DNA of 8,248 nucleotides from Opitutia bacterium UBA7350 (GTDB lineage Bacteria; Verrucomicrobiota; Verrucomicrobiia; Opitutales; Coraliomargaritaceae), in the NCBI GenBank assembly GCA_002470925.1, contig DKOX01000104.1:1-8248 (forward strand), in the 5' to 3' direction. The position numbers were made by a program, and so were the translations under genes. The notes beneath the pieces were generated by a model, which ran no database searches, had not been told where the DNA came from, and saw nothing but the letters and a program-made list of their open reading frames with translations. Of the stretch, positions 1 to 5,556 are shown piece after piece (positions within the stretch are counted from its first letter, which is position 1; every line of letters begins with the position of its first letter).

Positions 1-828
1 ACCTATCTCCCGTTGGCGGAGCGGGTGGCGACTTGGCAAGGCGCTGAGGGGGGGCCTTTGGGTTTGGCATTAAACGGCGGGCAGGGGACGGGTAAATCGA
101 CTTTGGCGGCTTTTTTGAGGGTTTATTTGGAGCGTTTTCACGGTTTGCGGGTTTTTGTGCTGTCGTTGGATGATCTGTATCTAACGCGGGCGGAGCGGGC
201 TGAATTGGGAGAGCGGGTGCACCCGCTGCTCGCCACGCGTGGGGTGCCGGGTACGCACGATCTGGAGATTGGCATGGATGTTGCAAATGGGTGCTTAAAC
301 CATGAACACACAACGATCCATTCCCCTGTCTTTGAGAAAGCAAATGACGACCGTGCGCCCCGCGAGGTTTGGCCGGTTATTTCGGCTCCGGTCGATCTTC
401 TGATTTTGGAGGGTTGGTGCGTGGGTGCGCTTCCTGAACCGGAGACGGCGCTCGCTGAACCGATCAACGAACTGGAACGCGCGGACGATCCCAAGGCGGT
501 ATGGCGGACTTACGTTAACGAGCAACTCAAAATGAATTATCAAACTTTCTTTTCCTTATTCCCCCGGCAGGTGATGCTAAAAGCCCCGGATTTTGATTGT
601 ATTTTGGGTTGGCGAACCAAGCAGGAGCATAAATTACGGGAAAAATTGTCGGCTTCGGGAGCCGCGCATGCCGGTTTGATGGATGATGCCGCGGTGGCGC
701 GCTTCATCATGCACTACGAGCGTTTGACGCGTTGGATGCTCGCGGAAATGCCCGCCCGGGTCGATGCTTGCATTGAATTAAACGAAGCGCATGGGGCCGA
801 GCGCCTTGTGTTCCGGGACAATGGCTAA
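1..828 (+). CDS. D-glycerate kinase, P-loop family (5' end outside window)
   Basis: Likely phosphorylates D-glycerate with ATP to 3-phosphoglycerate (possibly 2-phosphoglycerate) in the cytoplasm; plant GLYK belongs to this P-loop family. Seen: a Walker A motif GGQGTGKST at bases 76-102, the family motif SLDDLYLTRAER starting near base 163, then HPLLATRGVPGTHD, FEKANDDRAP, a hydrophobic strand ending ILEGWCVGA near 403-429, and APDFDCILGWRTKQE in the C-terminal half. A TTG at base 13 could serve as a start. However, the frame is open to base 1 and the four residues before it give YLPLA, a conserved N-terminal motif of the family, so the gene probably begins upstream and is partial here. Its stop overlaps the next gene by 8 bases, and that next gene and its neighbour make and break glucosylglycerate. 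Recycling of the glycerate released by the phosphorylase is therefore the obvious role (inference). It uses many TTG, GCG and CGG codons, unlike genes downstream. A uridine-kinase-like relative is the main alternative but fits the motifs less well. Confidence 0.87.
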   Translation, partial: TYLPLAERVATWQGAEGGPLGLALNGGQGTGKSTLAAFLRVYLERFHGLRVFVLSLDDLYLTRAERAELGERVHPLLATRGVPGTHDLEIGMDVANGCLNHEHTTIHSPVFEKANDDRAPREVWPVISAPVDLLILEGWCVGALPEPETALAEPINELERADDPKAVWRTYVNEQLKMNYQTFFSLFPRQVMLKAPDFDCILGWRTKQEHKLREKLSASGAAHAGLMDDAAVARFIMHYERLTRWMLAEMPARVDACIELNEAHGAERLVFRDNG

Positions 829-1672
829 GACCGCATGGTTGATTTGCACGGATCTGGATGCCTCGCTTCTGGATGCTGAATACCAGTGGACCGGCGCGGA
901 GGTTGCCCTGAGTGCGGTGCGCGCTTTGGGCGTTCCTCTGGTCCTTAATTCAAGCAAGACCTTTGCGGAGATGGCGCCTTTTGCCGCTGCGCTCAATCCA
1001 CTCGCGCCGGTGATTGCGGAAAACGGCACCGCGATCGGCTATCCGCAATGTTGGGGCTTGGGGGCGGCAGATGTGGCGGTGGATTCCTACAGCGTTGAAT
1101 ACTGCGGCATGCCGCGGACAGAATTATTGCGAATCGCGCACGATCTGCGGGAGCGTAAGGGGTATCGCTTTCGGGGTTTTTCGGAGATGGAAGCGGAAGC
1201 ATTGACCGAGATGCTGGGTCTTGACGCCAAGCAGGCCCGTGCCGCGTTGGAGCGACACGGCAGCGAGCCGATCGACTGGCTGGACTCCGTGGAAGCGCTT
1301 GAGGAATTCAGCGATGCGTTGGCAGGGGAGGGTGTTGCGCTGGTGCGGGGCGGACGTTTTGAGCACTTGATGCCTGCGCACCAAAGCAAAGGTGCCGCGC
1401 TGATGGAGGTCCTGCAACGCTACCGGTCGCGTCAGCCAGAGTTGCAATGGAACGTCCTCGCGATTGGCGACAGCCCCAACGACTGCTCCATGCTCGAAAT
1501 GGCCGATCAAGCTCTTGTGATTCCCAACCCCAAGCGCGGAACCCTGAAGCTAAAACGCCCCGATTACGAAGTGGCTCCTGCGCCGGGGCCGGAGGGCTGG
1601 GGAGTCTCCGTTCTCAATTTCCTATCCACCCAAGTTTCATCTACCACTAACGACGACAAGCGCCATGAGTGA
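821..1672 (+). CDS. gpgP: Glucosyl-3-phosphoglycerate phosphatase (HAD-IIB, MPGP family)
   Basis: Predicted to remove the phosphate from glucosyl-3-phosphoglycerate to give glucosylglycerate. Seen (283 aa): HAD motif I DLDASLLD at residues 11-18 with D11 and D13; motif II SSKT at 44-47; motif III K190 in HQSKG; motif IV GDSPND at 216-221 with D217 and D221; and the near-C-terminal GPEGWG typical of mannosyl-3-phosphoglycerate phosphatases. Motif I is slightly unusual: DLDAS in place of the common DLDGT. The cap insertion lies roughly at residues 85-180. I chose ATG 821 over ATG 791 because family members begin only a few residues before motif I. It overlaps the kinase stop by 8 bases (821-828) and the next start by 8 bases (1665-1672). 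Sequence alone cannot separate mannosyl from glucosyl substrates in this family. The GT81 synthase encoded next to it makes the glucosyl compound more likely (inference), and the gene symbol rests on that context. Confidence 0.85.
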   Translation: MAKTAWLICTDLDASLLDAEYQWTGAEVALSAVRALGVPLVLNSSKTFAEMAPFAAALNPLAPVIAENGTAIGYPQCWGLGAADVAVDSYSVEYCGMPRTELLRIAHDLRERKGYRFRGFSEMEAEALTEMLGLDAKQARAALERHGSEPIDWLDSVEALEEFSDALAGEGVALVRGGRFEHLMPAHQSKGAALMEVLQRYRSRQPELQWNVLAIGDSPNDCSMLEMADQALVIPNPKRGTLKLKRPDYEVAPAPGPEGWGVSVLNFLSTQVSSTTNDDKRHE

Positions 1673-4631
1673 CTTCCACCAAAGCGGTATCATTACCAAC
1701 TTCCACAATCTCGCCACCCGTTCGCCGGAAAGTTTGGAGCAGGATGTTTTTAAACTCTCACGCAAGAATCCGGTTGGACTGATCCTCCCCTCGCTGTATT
1801 CGGAGCTCGAGGGGGTCGCCCTGCCAAAAATCATCGATGTCCTTAGCGAGATTGATTATTTGGATGAAATTGTGATTGGCCTCGACCAAGCCGACGAAGA
1901 CCAATACCGCTATGCCTTGAAATTTTTCGACCGCCTGCCGCAGGGGCACAAGGTGCTTTGGAATGGGGGACCCCGCTTACGTGCAATCGATGCGACCCTT
2001 CGAACTTTTAACCTCGCCCCGCTCAACGAGGGCAAGGGTCGCAATGTTTGGTATCTCCTCGGCTACCTCCTGGCCCGCAAGCGTTCCCAGGTCATTGCGA
2101 TCCACGATTGTGACATCCTTACGTATAACCGCGAGATGTTGACGCGTCTGATTTACCCCGTGCTCAATCCCAGTCTCAATTTCAGCTACAGCAAGGGCTA
2201 CTACGCCCGCATTGCCGAAAACCGAATGAACGGCCGGGTCTGCCGTCTGCTCATTACCCCGCTGCTCCGCGCCCTTAAGAAAATCTGTGGCGAGAATGAT
2301 TACCTCGAATACATGGACAGCTTTAAATACGCGCTCTCCGGAGAATTCGCCTTTAACCGCGATATCGTTGCGGACATCCGCATTCCCTCCGACTGGGGTC
2401 TCGAGATGGGGATGCTTTCTGAAATGTACCGCAACCACCAGAAGAACAAAATCTGCCAAGTCGACATCGCGGATTTCTACGACCATAAGCATCAGGATCT
2501 CTCGCAGGCCGATGCCAAGCGCGGCCTCGCAAAAATGAGTGCCGACATCTCAAAGTCCCTCTTCCGCAAACTGGCGACCTACGGCGAGGTGTTCTCCAGT
2601 GCAAAAATCCGGACCGTCAAAGCCGCCTATTACCGCACCGCCCTCGATCTAATCGACAGTTACGAAAACGATGCCACCATGAATGGACTCGCCTACGACC
2701 GCCATAAAGAGGTCCAGTCGATCGAGGTCTTCTCGGAAAGCATCATGCGCGCGGGGGATGAATTCCTCAACCAACCCACTGACACTCCATTTATTCCGAG
2801 CTGGAAACGCGTTCGTTCCGCAGTGCCCGATATCGAGAACCAACTCCTGCAGGCGGTCGAGGAGGACATGGAGGAATTTAAACCCAAGACCCGCCGGGTC
2901 GCGAAAGGCAGTAAATTACGACAGGCAATCCAACAACACCTCGTCGAGATTTACCCCGCGGCAGATGCCCCCGCCCTCGCCGAAAAAATCCTCGGCATCG
3001 CCGGGTTTGGGCGCAAGGACCCGATCCTTTCACGCGGTCAGAATAAATGGACCGAGGCCGACACCGTTCTCATCACCTACGGTGACTCCATCCTGCAGGA
3101 AGGCGAAGCGCCCCTCAAAACCCTCGCGCGTTTTACCGGTAAGCATTTGGGCCAGACTATCAGTACCCTGCACGTCCTGCCCTTTTTCCCCTACAGTTCC
3201 GACGACGGTTTTTCCGTAATTAATTACAAAGAGGTCAACCCTGCCCTTGGAAATTGGGCTGATTTGGAGCAACTCAATACCCAGTTCGAAATCATGGCGG
3301 ACCTCGTCATCAATCATTGCTCCGCTGAATCCGAATGGTTCCAAAACTTTTGCGAGGGCAAGACACCCGGTGCGGGATATTTCATCGAGGTGGATGATGC
3401 CTTCGACGCGAGTGAGGTGGTGCGCCCCCGCTCCAGTGCACTTTTCCGTGAGGTGGAAACCGATTCCGGAAACAAGAAAGTCTGGTGCACTTTCAGTCAC
3501 GACCAGGTCGATTTGAACTTCGCCAATCCCGAAGTCCTCTTTGAGGTCATTTCGATTATCAAATTCTTCATCGAGAAGAAGATCAAATACTTCCGTCTCG
3601 ATGCCATTGCCTTCCTCTGGAAACGCTCCGGAACCAGTTGCGTCCATTTAAAAGAGACCCACGAAATCATCAAACTCCTGCGCCTCGTCCTTGAAAACCT
3701 CGAACCGCAGGCCGTTCTGATCACCGAGACCAACGTCCCCAACCGCGAAAACCTCAGCTACTACGGCAATGATAACGAAGCTCATTTGATCTATAACTTT
3801 TCCCTACCACCCCTCCTTATTCATGCCCTCCTCAAAGGCGATGCCACCCTTTTAAAGAATTGGATGATGTCGATGCCCCCCGCCCGGCGCGGGCGCAGTT
3901 ACCTCAATTTCATTGCCTCGCACGATGGTATTGGGGTGCGTCCCCTTGAGGGTCTCGTGAGCGGAGCGGAGCAAGCCGCGCTCCTCGAAACCCTCGAGTC
4001 CTTTGGCGGCACTATCTCAAAACGCACCAACACCGACGGTTCCGAATCGCCCTACGAGGTGAACATCAGCCTCTTTGATGCCCTGCGCGGCACCATTGCC
4101 AAGGGGGCGGATCAGCACCAGCAAGCGCGTTATCTTTGTGCTCATACCATTCTGCTTGCGCTCGAAGGCATCCCCGCGTTCTACATCCACAGCCTCCTCG
4201 CCACCGAAAATGATGACCAACGGCGCGAAGCAACCGGCCATGCCCGTGCGGTCAACCGACACCAGTGGAAGCTCGACGCACTCATGCAGCAACTCGACGA
4301 CCCCCAGAGCCATCACCATCACCTTTTTTACGAACTCAAGCGCCGCATCGCGATCCGCAAGCAACAGATCGCCTTTCATCCCAACGCCACCCAACTCACC
4401 CTTCACCTCGGCGACCAACTCTTTGCCTTCTGGCGCGAAAGCCCCAACCGTTATCAGAGCGTCTTCGCCATCAACAACATTTCCGACCAGACCCAAACCG
4501 TGGCCCTGCACGAGCTTAACCTCATCGGCACCGAAAATTGGCGCGACCTCCTCAGCGATCAACACTACGACCCCGGCCAAAAAACCATTGAGTTGCCGCC
4601 TTACGGCTCCCTTTGGATCACCAATTCCTAG
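1665..4631 (+). CDS. Fusion: GT81 glucosyl-3-phosphoglycerate synthase + GH13_18 glucosylglycerate phosphorylase
   Basis: A 988-aa cytoplasmic protein with no signal peptide or membrane segment. Residues 1 to about 405 form a GT81 retaining glycosyltransferase. Seen there: GKG at 123-125, the metal-binding HDCD at 147-150 (D148 and D150 as the DxD), GRVCRLL at 190-196, GEFAF at 226-230, WGLE at 244-247 and DHKHQ at 273-277, with H274 the probable extra metal ligand. It should join glucose from NDP-glucose to 3-phosphoglycerate. A short basic linker (about 406-415) leads to a GH13_18 phosphorylase, about 416-988. Its catalytic set is complete: ADLVINH at 545-551, nucleophile D646 in FRLDAIAF, acid/base E688 in ITETNVP, and D754 in ASHDG. 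RPR at 587-589 matches the segment linked to phosphate binding in sucrose phosphorylases. The ETNVP and GTSCVHL signatures and the helical N-terminal extension (573 aa in all) resemble E. coli YcjM, a glucosylglycerate phosphorylase. True sucrose phosphorylases have EIHEHYS at the acid/base and are about 490-510 aa. Predicted second activity: glucosylglycerate + phosphate <-> glucose-1-phosphate + D-glycerate. ATG 1665 overlaps the phosphatase stop by 8 bases. No frameshift is visible across the junction. Acceptor specificity is inferred. Confidence 0.9.
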   Translation: MSDFHQSGIITNFHNLATRSPESLEQDVFKLSRKNPVGLILPSLYSELEGVALPKIIDVLSEIDYLDEIVIGLDQADEDQYRYALKFFDRLPQGHKVLWNGGPRLRAIDATLRTFNLAPLNEGKGRNVWYLLGYLLARKRSQVIAIHDCDILTYNREMLTRLIYPVLNPSLNFSYSKGYYARIAENRMNGRVCRLLITPLLRALKKICGENDYLEYMDSFKYALSGEFAFNRDIVADIRIPSDWGLEMGMLSEMYRNHQKNKICQVDIADFYDHKHQDLSQADAKRGLAKMSADISKSLFRKLATYGEVFSSAKIRTVKAAYYRTALDLIDSYENDATMNGLAYDRHKEVQSIEVFSESIMRAGDEFLNQPTDTPFIPSWKRVRSAVPDIENQLLQAVEEDMEEFKPKTRRVAKGSKLRQAIQQHLVEIYPAADAPALAEKILGIAGFGRKDPILSRGQNKWTEADTVLITYGDSILQEGEAPLKTLARFTGKHLGQTISTLHVLPFFPYSSDDGFSVINYKEVNPALGNWADLEQLNTQFEIMADLVINHCSAESEWFQNFCEGKTPGAGYFIEVDDAFDASEVVRPRSSALFREVETDSGNKKVWCTFSHDQVDLNFANPEVLFEVISIIKFFIEKKIKYFRLDAIAFLWKRSGTSCVHLKETHEIIKLLRLVLENLEPQAVLITETNVPNRENLSYYGNDNEAHLIYNFSLPPLLIHALLKGDATLLKNWMMSMPPARRGRSYLNFIASHDGIGVRPLEGLVSGAEQAALLETLESFGGTISKRTNTDGSESPYEVNISLFDALRGTIAKGADQHQQARYLCAHTILLALEGIPAFYIHSLLATENDDQRREATGHARAVNRHQWKLDALMQQLDDPQSHHHHLFYELKRRIAIRKQQIAFHPNATQLTLHLGDQLFAFWRESPNRYQSVFAINNISDQTQTVALHELNLIGTENWRDLLSDQHYDPGQKTIELPPYGSLWITNS

Positions 4632-4665
4632 GTTTTGAAACCTTCGGCACGCCCGCTTTGTAATC

Positions 4666-4694
4666 TTGACAGCCTTGGTCCGGCACCCTTTTAT
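4666..4694 (+). promoter_or_regulatory. Candidate sigma-70 promoter for rpmH-rnpA-yidD-yidC
   Basis: A perfect TTGACA -35 box at 4666-4671 and TTTTAT (4 of 6 matches to TATAAT) at 4689-4694 are separated by 17 bases. They lie in the 100-base gap after the fusion gene. Transcription would start near 4700, leaving a leader of about 30 bases before the rpmH ATG at 4732. No clear intrinsic terminator separates it from the upstream gene, so some read-through from the glucosylglycerate genes is possible. Confidence 0.5.
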
Positions 4695-4731
4695 CTGGCG
4701 CTTTTCCTATCATTCAAACGTCACGCTCGTC

Positions 4732-4866
4732 ATGAAACCCACTTTCCGTCCATCCAAGATCCGTCGCGCCCGTAAATTTGGCTACCGCGCCCGCAAGGCT
4801 ACCCATGCCGGCCGCAAGGTGCTCGCCGCCCGTCGCGCCAAGGGTCGTCATCGCCTCGCCGCTTAG
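4732..4866 (+). CDS. rpmH: 50S ribosomal protein L34
   Basis: Small, very basic structural protein of the large ribosomal subunit that contacts 23S rRNA. The 44-aa product matches the family along its whole length: TFRPSKIRRAR at residues 4-14, FGYRARKATHAGRKVL in the middle, and an RRAKGRHRL tail. The length is the family norm (44-50 aa). I chose ATG 4732 because a longer in-frame reading from TTG 4666 would add 22 non-homologous residues and run over the promoter. The gene heads the rpmH-rnpA-yidD-yidC block common in bacteria. No Shine-Dalgarno sequence is visible before the start. Confidence 0.98.
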   Translation: MKPTFRPSKIRRARKFGYRARKATHAGRKVLAARRAKGRHRLAA

Positions 4867-4891
4867 GCACAGCGCAACCACGGTCGTTGCC

Positions 4892-5248
4892 ATGGCTGTC
4901 CCGGCGCAACAACGACTGCGCACACAAAGCGATTTCCAACAAGTCCGCAGTCGAGGCACTCGTATTCACTGCGGGCTTTTTATTGCGCAATATTTAAAGC
5001 ATGAGCAAGAAAACGCCAGCCATCCAGCCCCGCGCCTCGGCGTCATCGCCAGTCGCCGCGTCGGTAACGCGGTCAAACGCAACTACGGCAAACGACTCAT
5101 CCGCAACCTCTTTCGCAAACATCAGGCGCTTATCCCGGCCGGATACGACCTCGTCATAGTCCTCCGCTCAAATTTCGCTTCGGTTCCCTTTGCCGATTTG
5201 GAATCCCGTTTTCAAGAGCTTTGCCAAAGCATTTCCACCACTGCATGA
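4892..5248 (+). CDS. rnpA: Ribonuclease P protein component
   Basis: Protein subunit of RNase P, which helps the catalytic RNA mature the 5' ends of tRNAs. The 118-aa product has the normal length. Seen: the N-terminal RLRTQSDFQQVRSRG at residues 8-22, RLGVIASRRVGNAVKRN at 48-64, KRLIRNLFR at 67-75, and DLVIVLR at 86-92. The normally conserved RNR of the signature helix reads R63-N64-Y65 followed by G66, so the third position and its neighbour depart from the usual Arg/Lys and aliphatic residue. I chose ATG 4892, 25 bases after rpmH. The same frame stays open back to TTG 4778 inside rpmH, but those 38 extra residues do not resemble the family. The stop overlaps the yidD start in an ATGA at 5245-5248. 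Confidence 0.95.
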   Translation: MAVPAQQRLRTQSDFQQVRSRGTRIHCGLFIAQYLKHEQENASHPAPRLGVIASRRVGNAVKRNYGKRLIRNLFRKHQALIPAGYDLVIVLRSNFASVPFADLESRFQELCQSISTTA

Positions 5249-5556
5249 AACCCGCCCCTCCAAGCCTTCCCGCTCAGGCTGCTGCCCTCATGGTGCGCTG
5301 TTATCAATTGCTGCTCTCGCCCGTCAAATACGCCCTCTTTGGCCCCGCCTGCGGTTGCCGCTTCCACCCCACCTGTTCCGCTTATACCCGCGAAGCCTTC
5401 CTCCGGCACGGATTCTTCCGTGGTTTCCTGCTCGCTCTGCGTCGCATCCTGCGTTGCCATCCATGGCATCCCGGTGGTCCCGATCCCGTCCCTAATTTGA
5501 AAACTTGCTCGCCAGACGAGTCTGCACCACATTTGAACAAAGTATCTAATGGATAA
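5245..5556 (+). CDS. yidD: Membrane protein insertion efficiency factor YidD
   Basis: Small inner-membrane-associated protein that assists YidC/Sec-dependent insertion of membrane proteins. The 103-aa product carries the whole family core: RCYQLLLSPVK at residues 18-28, CRFHPTCSAY at 38-47, EAFLRHGFFRGFLLALRRILRC at 50-71 (an amphipathic helix), and the hallmark HPWHPGGPDPVP at 72-83. Cysteines at 36, 38, 44 and 71 include the conserved ones. A short tail of about 20 residues after PVP is not conserved. I chose ATG 5245, which makes a 4-base ATGA overlap with rnpA; an in-frame TTG at 5221 is possible but would add only 8 residues. The stop TAA overlaps the yidC start by 8 bases (5549-5556), so YidD and YidC are probably translationally coupled. 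Confidence 0.96.
   Translation: MKPAPPSLPAQAAALMVRCYQLLLSPVKYALFGPACGCRFHPTCSAYTREAFLRHGFFRGFLLALRRILRCHPWHPGGPDPVPNLKTCSPDESAPHLNKVSNG

Noticed and set aside
791..820. Upstream ATG at 791 as the phosphatase start
   Set aside because: It would add ten residues without family similarity and lengthen the overlap with the kinase; ATG 821 places HAD motif I at the expected distance from the N-terminus.
2683..3219. Plus-strand 178-codon frame across the GT81/GH13 junction
   Set aside because: Ser/Pro/Arg-rich out-of-frame reading of the fusion gene. I considered whether it marked a frameshift at the domain junction, but the main frame continues cleanly into homologous sequence on both sides.
3030..3647. 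Minus-strand open frame of 205 codons inside the fusion gene
   Set aside because: It lies wholly opposite the GH13 catalytic module, whose motifs are intact on the + strand; no similarity or start signal supports it.
4353..4370. Run of four histidines (residues 883-886, encoded near 4311-4325) in the phosphorylase as a possible metal site
   Set aside because: It lies in a surface-like helix-leading segment far from the catalytic residues, and a CATCACCATCACC run can arise by chance; nothing else supports metal binding.
4630..4643. Inverted repeat AGGTTTTGAAACCT after the fusion gene as an intrinsic terminator
   Set aside because: The stem is only 5-6 base pairs with few G:C pairs and is followed by TCGGCAC, not a T-run.
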